A stretch of DNA of 64,000 nucleotides. Origin: Hsuehochloa calcarea (Eukaryota; Streptophyta; Magnoliopsida; Poales; Poaceae). Shown piece by piece: positions 1 to 12,200 of the stretch. Numbering within the stretch: the first letter of the stretch is position 1; each line of letters starts with the position of its first letter. The notes under the pieces were generated by a model. It saw nothing but the letters and a program-made list of their open reading frames with translations, searched no databases and was not told the DNA's origin. Both the position numbers and the translations under genes were made by a program. Location of the stretch: contig CM070604.1 of the NCBI GenBank assembly GCA_036346395.1, positions 33,135,662 through 33,199,661 on the forward strand. Direction: 5' to 3'.

Positions 1-448
1 AACCACCTCATCACAGCGCCCCCATATAAGCCTCTCTGCTCCTGGTAGGGGCACAGTCGCCGATTGGAAATAACGTAGGTCAATCCCCTCGGGACCCTCC
101 AGAATAGTCCCCGGACCATAGTAAATTTTGAAATTGGTGACGTTCGACATAATTGACGCACGGCACCATGAAGAAAATTTTCACGATTAACCACATATCT
201 AAAATAAGACTACCCATCGAAAAGAATTATGTACAACATACTGCACTACGCAACTGTACATCCAAAACTATGTAATCCATTCGGTTCAAAAAATTACCTG
301 ACAGGTGGGCAACCGAACGGGTAGCGCTTCGCTAGCTTCTCTCCTCCCATCTACTCCTCTCCCTTCCATCCTCCTGTTTTTTCTGGACATAAATGAATCA
401 TGAGCCGAATTGTAGGATTTCATCAAGCTTTCTTAGGGAAGGAGTTCT

Positions 449-513
449 TGTCGCTAGTTGAACTGGCGACAGAAGGGGGGACAGGGTACCTGTCGCCAGT
501 TCAACCGGCGACA
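449..513. repeat. Two copies of a 23-bp near-palindrome
   Basis: Bases 449-471 and 491-513 are two variants of the same 23-bp motif (TGTCGC, then YAGTT, a central base, AACYG and GCGACA). Each copy is nearly its own reverse complement, so each could form a hairpin, and the two can pair with each other. A G-run lies between them. They probably belong to a decayed transposon, but no enclosing element is visible. Confidence 0.7.
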
Positions 514-746
514 GGAACCCATTTTTGTTATTTTTTAGGCTGACTAATTATTTTTGAAATTTCTTTTAAAAAATATTATTTAAAAAATTCTTCCGTGGTA
601 TTGAATGAGTTGGTCTGCGTGCTCCTCGATGTTCTTTACTTTTGGTCTCTCTAGTCTCCAGAGGGCAGAGTCTTCGTTACTGGATTTTTTTTTTGCTGGG
701 GGACGGTAAGGCCCATTTGGCCGAAAATTAGAATTTTTCGGTCAAT

Positions 747-773
747 TATATATATATATATATATATATATAT
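747..773. repeat. (TA)n microsatellite
   Basis: An uninterrupted run of TA dinucleotides, about 13 units, in AT-rich intergenic DNA. Confidence 0.95.
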
Positions 774-2279
774 TCGAATTTTTTGGATTTAAAAAAAATT
801 AAAAAAATAATATTTGAATAAATTTCAAGTAAATTCGATTTTTGTGAAAAAAAAATCATCCATTCCGATTTTTATAGGACCGATTTGTACTCCTATCCGC
901 CCCACCGGTAAATCCAAAATCACCGATTATAGAGGGCAGAGGCTAGATCAGCTGATCTTTAAAGCCATCAGTCAGGTCTACAGTGTTACCTTGGTCAAAA
1001 TCCATAACGAACGAAACCAATTGAAAAACAAGATGAATCCATAACGAACAAAACAAATTGAAAAAAGAAGATGATGGTGGGGCCTGTCAGCGGATGGTAG
1101 TTGCCATTGCTACGTGTTATTTTTTAAAACCATGTTGGCTGCGCGTTATTGCAATAATGGTGGAGCCTTTACATCCGCCATGAAATTGTGTACCACCAAT
1201 TGCTGGTGCTAGACTGGGAGCACATAATCGCTCAGGACCACATGAAAAAAAAAACAATCTGTCCAAGAGTGATTGTTAGGATATTCTGGGCAAAATAATT
1301 TTCTAAGTAATTCCTGGAAGTAGAATAACACTGGAAGAAATTTCTGGGCAAAATAATTTTTCTTACACCAAGACTTAGAAATCCTAAGTACTCCATCCGT
1401 TTTTTAGAATTGTGCACACACGCCAAAACAAGGCACAATATGATCGTCATACCCTATTAAATTTTTATCTCCTACTACCCCCATTAAGTTTGCTTGTTCT
1501 CTAAACAACCATATTTAGTCCTAGTGGCCAATGAGCAAAGATTGGCCATATAGGAGTATTGAATAAGTTATCCACAATTTAGGAAGATACGGATAGATTT
1601 CACTTTGAAAACATCGAACGCCATTTATAAATTTGCTCTCCGGAACGTTGTGATTTTTATTATTGTTAAATAATCCTTTTTGAAAAATATTTTAATAATA
1701 AATTCTTATCAATTTTATTTTTAAATCTAACCCTTTTGACCACGCTGATGTGGCAAATAGACACTGCCACACCATCAATCCCACGCGTGGCCAAACAGAA
1801 CTTACCTTATGATGCGGCAATGTTGTTTGCCGCTAAAAGTGGTAGATTTAGGAATAAAGTTAACGGTAAGTTACTAATAAAAATAAATTTAAAAAGGAGT
1901 TAAAAAAAATGTTGGAACGTTGTCTACAAAAGATCTGAACGAGTAGCATTATTTAAGCTGAATCAGCTTCAATAATCATGTGGTAATCCCCAGAAGCAAT
2001 TATTCTGAACACCCACCAGCAGCAAATAAACACACCATTATGGGGCAGAGACATGCACACACGCTGATGGATCTTGGCTGTAGCCCCTGATTTTCTTGTC
2101 TCCTGCCTGTCAGTCTTGGGATCCATCCTGTTCTTCCCACTTTTTGAATCCATCGAGTCTCGACTCGAGAACACAGAAAAGATTAGAACTAGTAGTAACA
2201 CTCATTATGAAACAGTAGCTTAGCTATACTACGGCAGCTGAGCTGCACTAATAAAAATTTGGTGTTGTCAGAGGCTAAT

Positions 2280-2762
2280 TGCAGTGGATCACTGGAGCAG
2301 CTCAGGCTCGTTTTCAACGGTTGGTAGACTGTAAACAAAGTGCAAAACTGAACGAGCGACAGCTCCACAGAAAAGCAACTCAAGAAAGAAAGAAAGAAAG
2401 CAAGCAAGCACCCCCTCTCTGTGTCTCTGCGCGCGTGGTGTGTGCCTGCTGTCCTGCAGCAGCTACTGCTACTGCTCCGAACTCAAGCACCCAGAACCAG
2501 AAGTCCATAGGGACTCCATGCTCCATAGCACCCCACTGCTGCCTGCTCATTCAAGAATCTTCCAGCTTTCCCCCAAACTGCACCAGCCTTTGCTATTGCT
2601 TCTTGATCTGTGGGCCAGCTGGTGTCTCGATCCAAGATCACACAAATCCATAGCAAGAACTTCCTTTCCTCCAGCACCAGCAAAATCCCATCTTTTGACC
2701 ACTGAAGCTTTGAGAAATGGGTTGTAGGATGCTTCTTGAACCAGATGCTAATTTATTGCAAG
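2280..2762 (+). other. Probable 5'-UTR exon of the AT-hook gene
   Basis: This segment looks like a spliced leader. It is CT/CA-rich, contains a (GAAA)n/(GCAA)n microsatellite at about 2381-2408, and ends in AAG followed by a GT donor at 2763. A matching acceptor (TTGCAG) lies at 3003-3008, implying an intron of 246 bases inside the 5' UTR. Frames that are open across it, up to 124 codons, are repetitive and have no family resemblance, so I treat it as untranslated. The exact transcription start cannot be read from the sequence; the coordinate given is approximate. Confidence 0.5.
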
Positions 2763-3016
2763 GTCAGCTGTTTTATTCCTCCTCTTAGATGGTTGTTGTT
2801 TCTTGAGTAAACTTCTTGTTTTCAAACTTTGTGGGTTCTATTGATGTATTTCCATCTGATATTTAATGGGGATATTTGTTGATTGGACTTCTTGATTGCT
2901 ATGGATCTCACTAGAAAACTGAGATTATGCTTACATCCATTCTGCAATTAAATATTCAATCCTATCGTACTTTGGTGTCACAGTAAGTTCTCTATACTTT
3001 TCTTGCAGATTTCTAG
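2717..3016 (+). CDS. Upstream ORF of the AT-hook gene (spliced, 17 codons)
   Basis: An ATG at 2717 opens a short frame that runs to the end of the leader exon at 2762 and, if the 2763-3008 intron is removed, closes at TAG 3014-3016 after 17 codons. If the intron is retained the frame closes after 23 codons. It lies about 160 bases upstream of the main start codon in the spliced RNA. Such uORFs commonly reduce translation of the main frame. Whether the peptide is conserved is unknown; this is a structural observation only. Confidence 0.35.
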
Positions 3017-3173
3017 CTTCTTGTTGTTGCAATATCATATAAATCAAGGTTTTAGCAGTGAAATAGTTTGCTTTCAAGAAGCAACCAGACAAGCAGAAGC
3101 ATCGGCATCTATTATAGAGCTTCTAGTTCCAGTAATTGCCCAATACAACACCAGATAAGGCTGAACTGAATCA

Positions 3174-3599
3174 ATGGGTAGGGGAAGAGGCAGGGGAAGG
3201 AAGGTCACGAATGGCATGAGCCATGAGGATAAGGGGAGTAGTGGTGAGGAAGTTGTGCCTGCAAGGAAGAGGAGGGGAAGGCCCCAAAAGCGCATTGCCG
3301 GTAAAGTCGATCAAGCAGAAGTCAAGAAGTTGGTAGAGGGTGGTGATGGCGATGCAGCCTATCAAGAAGTAGAAGGAGATGATACAAAGCTGAAGGCATC
3401 AAGAACAGAAAAGAACTCTGCAGGAAATGGTAACAAGAGAAACAGGGTGCCAAAAGAAGAGAGCTCAAATCTGGACCTCGAAGAGAATAGTTCAAGCACT
3501 CGATCTAGCAATGATGAGTCTACCAGGCCTAATGGTTTCCGGCAGAACGGAAGCCGACGGAAGAGCACGCCTCGGCGAGCGGCGGAGGCGGGGCTATAG
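3174..3599 (+). CDS. Small AT-hook DNA-binding protein
   Basis: A 141-residue, highly charged protein encoded by one exon. The N terminus is a Gly-Arg repeat (residues 2-9). A canonical AT-hook, with Arg-Gly-Arg-Pro core flanked by Lys/Arg, lies at about residues 31-40; AT-hooks bind the minor groove of AT-rich DNA. The centre is acidic/Ser/Asn-rich and looks disordered, and a second basic cluster rich in Arg, Lys and Ser/Thr-Pro is near the C terminus (about residues 126-137). There are no membrane segments or signal peptide. These features suggest a nuclear, chromatin-associated protein. The start is the first ATG after the leader intron acceptor at 3008. I do not recognise a named gene; a role beyond DNA binding would be a guess. 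Confidence 0.75.
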   Translation: MGRGRGRGRKVTNGMSHEDKGSSGEEVVPARKRRGRPQKRIAGKVDQAEVKKLVEGGDGDAAYQEVEGDDTKLKASRTEKNSAGNGNKRNRVPKEESSNLDLEENSSSTRSSNDESTRPNGFRQNGSRRKSTPRRAAEAGL

Positions 3600-6170
3600 A
3601 TGGAATGGAACATCCATAGATTCTTGGGTATCGGTTAGGCAGCTGCTCTTCAATTTTGTCATCTTCATATTTTGTAATCTTCAATTTTTTTGTCATATTT
3701 ATGTTTAACCTACATGAATGTAAGCATATAATGATTGCATCTTGCAAGTCATGGAAGTTTTGCTTATGTTGATGAAATATGTCTGACCTACTTGAAATCC
3801 ACAATTAGCTGTTCTAGGCTGAATAGTGAGTTCTGTTTTAAATCACATCAGCTGATGATGCTAGCATAAGCTCTTGCAACTTTGGTTCATATTCTGCACC
3901 TTTTCTTTGCCATTTCATCACAGCTAACCTCGCTTGGTGGTATGGCAAGTAGCTCTACTTCTTACTAAATCAAGATACCATGAATGTTGACGTCCAGATC
4001 TATTACGCACTTGTGCTGAGAATCTATGATAGATCCAAGTTCATTCTTTATAGAGATGTTGCATTTCAGATGATTCATTTGTTTGGCGTCCGGTGTGCCT
4101 TGTTCTGGCTCAGGATACTCTTGAATGTAACATTGTGTTTCAGATGCAGTGAAGAGATAACAAGCTCCGAAGGTAATTCTACTACCTGCTGGTACAGTGT
4201 ACAACATGGCCTTAATTAATAAGCACTTTTACGACTGTCCATCCATTCTTTTTATTCAATGATTCAGATTAGTTAGGATTAAGTTACACTATACCTAGTA
4301 GTATGTGTAGTAGAATCTCATTAAGGTAGATTTGTAATTGTCTATGTAGGATCGTATGACACAAGAGTAATATTTTTCAACCCTAATTGGAAAGGCCACG
4401 ATACCCACACGAATAAAATTATAAATACAAAGAAAAGTTTATTATACCTTTAACAAATCAGAAATACTACCACTATATACTTACTAATAGAATCTCCATG
4501 TGAGCCTTAGATCCATCTTTCTTCGTGAGATGTGAGCCGTTGGATCTCGTTCTTTCTCGGTTCCTCCCGTGCGTACGGTTGGCTACCCATAACCTTCTTT
4601 CCACTCCTCCCACACCCCAATTGGCCAAGTTGGTGCGCAAGAAGCCCAAAAATTCCAGCGATCTTTCCAAGAACGGGTTGCCGGCGGATCACTTGCATTG
4701 TAGACTCAAGCACGACGACGGTTGACGAGATATAATTTTTTTAATCTGTAGCAAAACACAGGCATTGGACTAGTATACTGTAAAATTTCTCTAATTAATG
4801 GATGCCTTCTAGTGTTAATAAACTAGCAGTCTAGCAAAACCATCTGTCGCGAGAAGATTGCAAGGTATTGATTCTGCAGTGAACGAAGAATATGACATTG
4901 CATTTGATCACTGAGTCATGAGCTATTATAACACAAATTATTGTCCCATCTGAATCAATAGTGCAGCTAACCAACCTAATCTATACTACTACTACTAGTA
5001 GTATCATCGTGCAATAAAAAGGGAGAGAAAAAAAAAAGCTTCAGACAACATGATAGTGTTTCCACTGAGCTATGTCTATGTGCAACGTCATTCATTATTA
5101 TTTTTATTTATTTACCGGAGTTCAATGTCATTCTTGCACATTGCCTGAATGCGTTTAACCGCAGGGGTCACGTCAAGATTCGCAAAGTTTTGATGATCAT
5201 CCTGAACCGTCCTGCGTGGATACTAGGCTTTAACATGTCATTTCAAGCTTAGAGCCACCCCTAATTGCAGTACATCTTGCCGGATTTGGCAAGTACGATG
5301 GGCCTGAATTTACCCGGACCGTGGAAATTGGCGTGTTTGGACGATGAGCTCACTACTCCGGCAAGCCGTAGTGCCGGTACGACACTAGAACAAAAGATGG
5401 ATGCACCTGTTTGGAATTTGGTTTGGTTTGATTATGTTGGATCATAACGGCGGCTAGAAGGGTTGAATAGGAGCACCTACTCTTTGTCGATCCAGACGGT
5501 ATTCAATTTTTTCTTCAGTAGCTTTGGAAACTATGAAAATTAGAAATACAAGTACATCAAAAATCTTATATTGAAACCGAAAATCCCCGAGGTAAAGCCT
5601 GCCTGCCAGTCTGACCGTGAACACTTGGCCGGTTTGACCACCTGGACTTGCGGTCCAACGCCGACTGCCAGAGCAGCAGCCCACCAATTGGCGACAGACG
5701 CTTAGTTTTGTAATTTTTTATTTGACTCTTTTTATTTTTATAATTATCTTGTAAATTAATATTATTTTTTAAAAAAATCTTTGGATGAGCGGGTTCCAAA
5801 GATCCAAATGCCCGTTATCTAAACAGACTCTTCTTAATTTAGCACATGGAATCTACACATCTTTTTATGAACAACACATCTTTTCAAATTTTCAATCCAA
5901 TCTAGTTCGAATAAAAACTGAGAAGTTGAAGATAACAAGGTGTAAATACTTTGCCCTTAAAATACGATCAGATAATACTTGAAAGTACACCTGAAGAACT
6001 AAACAGTAGGCGAGTTGTATCGGAAAAGATAGTGCCTCGCCCTCGCATGGATTATTATGTATCAGCACGGCAAAGATTTAGCTGTTCGCTCGGTGGCATC
6101 ACCATCAAGACTTGTAGAGCAGCTGGGCATAATGATTTCCGTTTTTCCAATACCCAATTGCCTCTCCAGA
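3600..6170. other. 3' flank of AT-hook gene and intergenic DNA
   Basis: The first 200-300 bases, T-rich, are probably the 3' UTR of the AT-hook gene. The rest is AT-rich with scattered short ORFs of at most about 80 codons and no recognisable domain. Segments around 4440-4735 and 5265-5450 have slightly more balanced composition and may be transposon remnants, but I see no terminal repeats. No RNA gene was recognised. Confidence 0.5.
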
Positions 6171-6177
6171 ATAAGGC

Positions 6178-6186
6178 TATATATAT
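6178..6186 (+). promoter_or_regulatory. TATA box of the beta-glucosidase gene
   Basis: A TATATATAT run lies 56-64 bases upstream of the beta-glucosidase start codon at 6242. This is the normal distance for a plant TATA box with a short leader of about 30 bases. Confidence 0.65.
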
Positions 6187-6241
6187 GGAGCCACGGTGTT
6201 CTCCATTAGCACAAGGCAAGAAAGAAACTACAAGCACAGCC

Positions 6242-9200
6242 ATGTCGCTTCTCTCGGTGCTGTTCTTGCTCTTGGTATCCTCGACGGCGTCACAGTCGAA
6301 CGCAAAGCCAAGCAAGATCACGAGGAGTCAATTCCCCAAGGACTTCTTCTTTGGCACAGCCTCTTCCGCGTACCAGGTAAGTTCTAGAAGAATCTGGAAA
6401 CTACTGGGAAAAACAAAGAGAGTAAGAATGGTTTGCTCTTATGCGCCTTTTGATGCTTGATGCAGTATGAAGGCGCTGTGAGGGAAGGTGGCAGAGGACC
6501 AAGCATCTGGGACACCTTCACTCACAATCACCCAGGTCCTTTGCTCACACAGCATTTTGGCCGCCTTCGCTTTTAATTTTCCTTGAATTGTCACCAACAG
6601 GCTAATGGATCATCACTCATCTATTTAGCCATATATCATTGTAACTGCTGCTAACAAGTATACATAAAATGTTTAACATGGACTATCATTTCAGTGAGTC
6701 AACAGTTATATCAGTAAGATCTACAATAGGACTATGCTAAATTTTAAACTATTGTCAAATTGGTGAGTAACTGGTTATTATTACTTTGAACAATATCATG
6801 ACAACCTGCTGGGTCCTGACACAGAAAAACATGCAAAGCTTCATCCGACTGAAGTGTAACAAAGTAGCACATTTCAAGTCCAACCCCTTCACTAGGACAG
6901 TAAAGTTGAATGCTTCTGTGCGTTCTGACAAACCTTGTACACACAAAATTTCGTTTTTGTAACAATTAAGCCCACACAAATATGATGCCTGATAATTTGC
7001 AAAAACCCTCGCAGGGTTGCCCTCTGGTGGTAGCCTTCACAGGTTTGTGGCCCATAGAACGAAGAGCTTGCTAATTCCTTGTTTCCAGATTTCTCGGAGA
7101 GCTAATGATGAAAAGCTGAACTACGAGCCAACATAAAATTGAGAGAGGTTAATCAATTGAAACAAAATTGAAGCTAGAGCAAAAAATAAAAAAAGAACTT
7201 GTTACTCAACTTCCGAACAAAAAAGCACAGACAATCCAGCGATCTACTGCTAGCATAAAATAACCAGTCCACTTCCATAAAGAATACCAACTTAAGTGCT
7301 TTCTTGCCATAGCATGTCAAATATGTTTAATTTAAGTGAAGAAAAATGCTATATAGCATACAAGTCCGCTGCACTTGACATTTTATAATATTTGTAGTCT
7401 TTTGACCATGGAAACAAGATCGTGCAAAAGCCCATTTGATTAGGACCTAGAAAAGCATTTAAGCCATCTTGTCAATTGATCTGTTGTAACCAGGGATCAG
7501 AAAACCGGTTCGGAGGAATCCGACGAATGGCCGTGCGATTCTGCGGCCGTGTCGAATTCCTAGAAAAAAAAAACTCGGTCAAAATTCGTCCAATTAAATT
7601 TGAATTTGAGATGTTTTCGCCGGATTTTTGAATTTGAAGTTTCCCGGCCAGTATTTCAAATCCCGGTTCCCAAAATTTGAATTTGAGATGTTTTCGCCGG
7701 ATTTTTGAATTTGAAGTTTCCCGGCCAGTATTTCAAATCCCGGTTCCCACCGGTAACCGGAATTTGGAAGTTTCCCGACCGGTATTTCAAATCCCGATTC
7801 CCACCGGTAACCAGCGGGAACTGGCCGGATTTTCCATCTCTGGTTGTAACATCCTAAGATTTGGAGTGTTTTTAAAACCTTTATAAATAAAAATAACCAT
7901 TTGAATTTGAATTTTCTTGGTTAAGTTTTCGTTTAATTTGAATTTTCAGAAATTAAAACAATTTAATATGATTAATTTAAACTTCAATTAAATTAAAAAT
8001 TGTTTTATTTGGGTTCCTTGAATTCCAGATAATTTTATGGAATTTTCTAGGAATTTTTGGAGTTTATTTGCTATTTCTTTGAGCTCGGTTTTATTTAATC
8101 CTTTTTTTGAAATTCTGAAATTCCTTTTTCCGGATTTTCCTCACAGACTCCATTCTTTTTCCTTGGGCCTTTCTTCCTCAGCTTTGGCCCAGCCGCCTTG
8201 GGCCATTCCCGCAGCCACCTCCCCTTTTCACCAACCCAGCCGTAGCCACCTTTCTTCCTCAGCTTTGGCCCAGCCGCCTTGGGCCATTCCCGCAGCCACC
8301 TCCCCTTTTCACCAGCCCAGCCGTAGCCACCTTTCCTCCTTTTCTCTCCGTGCAGCGCCTGTGTCCAAGTCTAACACGAAGAAGTCGTCGGCCTCCATGC
8401 AAACTCCCCCATCCCGTGCCTATAAAAGTGCAACCGCCACATCATATCCTCCGCCCCGTCCACCTCTTCTGAAACCCTAAGTCGCCGCCCTCGGAACCGT
8501 CGCCGTTTCGTCGAAATTTCGTTGAGATACCGCTGGCCACCAAAAGCCTTCAGCGACGGATTGCTTCGCCGTTGTTGCATCTCCGACCGTGCCTCTACCA
8601 CCGTTGGATTCGTGCCTCCGCGTCCTAGCCGGTGCCCACCTCCTTGTCCCTGGAGCATCGCCGACTCGCCGCCGCCACTTTCTTCTCCAATTCCGGTTGC
8701 TGCCTCCACCGTCAATCTCTTCGCCGATGAGTTCTCCCGCCTTCCCGTGCGCATCACGACGTGCGCTCCGGTCTTCTCCGAACCCCTCCCTCTTTTTTTT
8801 CTTCTCCGTCGCCGTGGTGCCCTGCCCTCGACGTCGTTCTTCTCCGCAGTCGGGTATCGTCGCGCCGCCACTCCCATCCTCTGGCCGCTCCAAGGTGCTC
8901 AACATGTTCCTTGTGCCATCACCATCGCCGTGCTCACCTCCGTCGTCGCTGGGCGTCTTCGTTTCTATGTCTTCGCCACACGCCTGAGCCGGTTATCCAC
9001 CGCCGTCGCCATTGTCACCGCCTCGCTGCTTCCCTTACCACTAATCCGCCACTGCAAGGACCATCGTGTCACCACCGTCCCGTTTTGCCGCTCGCCGCCG
9101 GTTGTCGTCGCCGCCGTGTGCAAGCCACCGCCGATTGCTCCTTGTTCCTCCCTCGGTTCCTCTCTCCTCCGCCAAGTCTGCCATGTCATCGCCACCTCAG

Positions 9201-12200
9201 CTACCACCTCCGCTTTTCTGCCGAGGTGTCATCCCTGTCAGCAGCCCGCATGTCATCCACTCCAAGTTGTGAACCCGGTCCACCATGAACCCGAGCCAAA
9301 ACCCTATACCTTAAACCTAGTCACTACCGAGTGGGTCTCACTCGTCAGTTTCAATTTCTTTTTCTTTTCAACCAAAGGAATATTCCAGATAATATTCTTC
9401 TCACTTTTTCCTTTCCAGCAAATCTTTCGAGAGTCCGTTCTCCTTCGTCCGAACTCCAATTCAGTCCATTCAAATTCCTAAATTCATCTAAAATCGAGCT
9501 CTTTCTTTCAGAGTTGGTTTTTGCTGTTTTTGGATTTATTTGTGCTTTGCATGTTGTTTTATCTCTCGTTAGATGATCAGTTTCAATGAGCAGGAGCAGA
9601 AGCAAGTTTTGAATATCCAAGTGTGGTAACTGAGCAAAGCCAAAGCAAGTCGTAGTCCTTTAATCATATTTAACCTATGATTTTAAAATTATATTGTTTT
9701 ATATCAAGTTGCATAATATCTTTATATCAACTACTTTTAGGAATAGTTAATCACCGATTTGTCATTATACCACCATTGAACATTTGAATACCATGAATAA
9801 CTTATCACCACAGAATGGTCATCGTATTAGTTGAACATATTTGTATCACCAACATGGGTACCGTAGAGATGCTTAGTCATGCTTAGATACGATGGGCTCA
9901 TGATCATACGCTCAATAATGTTAACTTTGACTTAATAAGATATGGAATTATGGTGGGTAGCTACTGTCGTTAAAATTTGTGTCATGACAGAGTATGTCAT
10001 TGGTCTTAGTTGAACAAAATAATTTACACTCAGGCGAGTGATCGTGAAGTAAAAGGGGTGCGGGCAGCACATTGTGAGTTGTGGTAGACTATCATGAGTA
10101 ACTTGTCAAGAACTTAATCTTGTGCATCAGAACTGGGCCTTATCGTACAACCACATGTCCAGTATGGGATGGATCTGGCTAACTAATTAGCAATGTCTTA
10201 ATTTCAGTTCTGTCTTGGAAGCGTGAATTACGAGAAAGACGTTTACTCACAATGGCACAAGGGGCCGTGTCTGATCGGAAAGACATTCAGCGTTGAAACT
10301 TTAGCGGTAAAAATTGGGTTAAGGAGTTTTGTAAAGGCCTTATAATGATCACTTAGTCGCACACCTATGGAAGCGTGGTCAGACACTTGAGTTGATTTCA
10401 CTTATGGGTTAAGTTGTATAACCTCCGCAGAGTTAAAACTGTTTAAACAATTGTGTCTGCGATCATAGACATACTCGGGGATTTCATATGAGGGGTAGAG
10501 TTTATTTATAAAAATGTGTCGGAATGTGAATGGGTTCACTCGGTGAATATGATGTTCGTTTGGTGAATGGGGAATTCAATTGGTGGTTTATGTCAGAACG
10601 TGAATAGCGAGTTCACTTGGTGAATATAATGTTCACTTGGTGGATGAGATGTTCACTAGGTGGTTTGGTTGGGAAGTTCATTGATTGTTTCAAAGAAATT
10701 GTTTACTTTATTTACTTATTGCCTTTTAACTTATGCATTTCAATATATTTACCGTATTTAATGTCAATATTGCTTTCTGCAAAAGAACTATACAACTAAT
10801 CCTTTGTTCAAGCCTTACATGAATATTAAATGCATACTGTTTCCCTACGACTTGTTGAGTACTTTATATACTCATAGTTTTAAACTTTGCTGCTCAATTG
10901 AAGAGTATCAAACTGCTCAAGAGTTCTACGAACATGAGTTTTATAAAGATTTTGCGAATTAGGATGCGTTTTCCACTAGATTGCTTGTGGACATGTTGAT
11001 TGGTCTTTCCAAGTCTCTCATTCCGCTACAAGAGTTTATTTATTTCTTTAGCCCTGCGTGGCAAGTTAAGTAAACGTTGACCATAAGATCCGGTTATTAT
11101 TACTATTTGTTATTTTGAGATCTTTTTTAGTTAAATCGATAAATAGATGGTATTTCATCGATATTTCCTATGTGAGCTAGCTACTGATCTATGACTAGTT
11201 TAGAATACACAGAGAGTTTCAAATGTGTAAATCCGGTCCCGACATCGGTAAGCAACTAAAAGTAATTGATTATTCATGAGGTCCTTGTAAGTACCTAATC
11301 TTCATTCGGTCCTACAAACAAAGCACTCTTCACAGTCAATAATTCAGTTAGTCCATGTGAAAACAACGACAACAAACAAACAAACAGATCCGTTTTTTGG
11401 TCTTAGCTTACAGTACAGCCCAGAATTTAAGGAGATATCTACCCGGAATAAATTCAGTTTACTATGCATGAAAGAAGTGCTTCCAAAAACTCAATTTCAA
11501 TTCATTCATACTCAGACTAGTTTTGGTGATTAGTAATCTAAGTCCCACTAATTTCTCAATACAGAGAAGATAGCAAATGGAAGCAATGGAGATATAGCAA
11601 TAGATTCCTACCACCGGTACAAGGTAATGCTTATAATGACTATGCTAACTAGTGACCACCCTTCTATATTCACTTCAATGCCTAACATTATCAGATGCCT
11701 TTTGTGCAGGGCGATGTAAAAATCATGAAGGATTTGGGCTTTAATGCATATAGATTTTCTCTTTCCTGGCCAAGAATTCTGCCTAGTAAGTGATTCCTCA
11801 TAGGCTTTTCCAGTTTTCTAATTCATATAGGCTTTATGTCCTAGCTAATAGTAAAAGAATCTTGATAACCTTATACTTAATGCACATAATCTATCACCTT
11901 TAAACATATCCCAGCCAACCACTTGGCATTACAGCTATGGTAATCCTAACAATCTTTTCCATTATCTGAACTGAAACACTAACACACTTGTAACTGAGAA
12001 CCAGTCTAGACTATAGAAAAAAAGAGATTGATCCCAAGCCACTAGCTGATGCAATGACAGCATGCGTATAGATGGAAAACTGAGTGGAGGGGTCAACATG
12101 GAAGGAATCAAATACTACAACAATCTCATCGACAAGCTCATTTCAGAAGGTAACGGTTACATACTTACATATACCCATAATGTCAAGACTAAAGATGAAT

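Larger units (their letters stand above)
1..2279. other. Intergenic DNA upstream of the AT-hook gene
   Basis: No open frame here resembles a protein I know. The stretch is AT-rich and contains a pair of short palindromes (449-513) and a (TA)n run (747-773), both listed separately. The final 200 bases lead into the presumed transcription start of the AT-hook gene; an A/T-rich tract near 2250 could act as a TATA element, but this is weak. Short ORFs in this interval look like chance frames. Confidence 0.6.
7485..11244 (+). mobile_element. Solo gypsy-type LTR in beta-glucosidase intron 2
   Basis: The segment opens with TGTAACATCC, the start shared by several gypsy LTRs in this window, and ends with CCGGTCCCGACA at 11244. 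Flanking pentamers TCTGT (7480-7484) and TCGGT (11245-11249) match at four of five bases, a plausible aged target duplication. Without the hAT insertion it is about 3.4 kb. A TATA box (TATAAAAG, 8421-8428) sits before a long CT-rich, GC-rich stretch (8450-9300), as in long Tekay-type LTRs. There is no internal coding region, so it is probably a solo LTR left by LTR-LTR recombination. ORFs across 8040-9600 are low-complexity Pro/Ser/Arg frames and not genes. The orientation matches the host gene, so its promoter could drive sense transcription into exon 3. Confidence 0.7.

Noticed and set aside
7680..7815. CCCGG-rich short repeats as a possible satellite
   Set aside because: They are internal to the 352-bp hAT MITE with clear ends and 8-bp target duplication, so they are not an independent array.
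8040..9480. Long open frames (up to 319 codons) on both strands
   Set aside because: They lie in the CT/GC-rich part of a solo LTR, are Pro/Ser/Arg-rich in every frame and show no domain. Several overlap each other on both strands, as composition-driven frames do.
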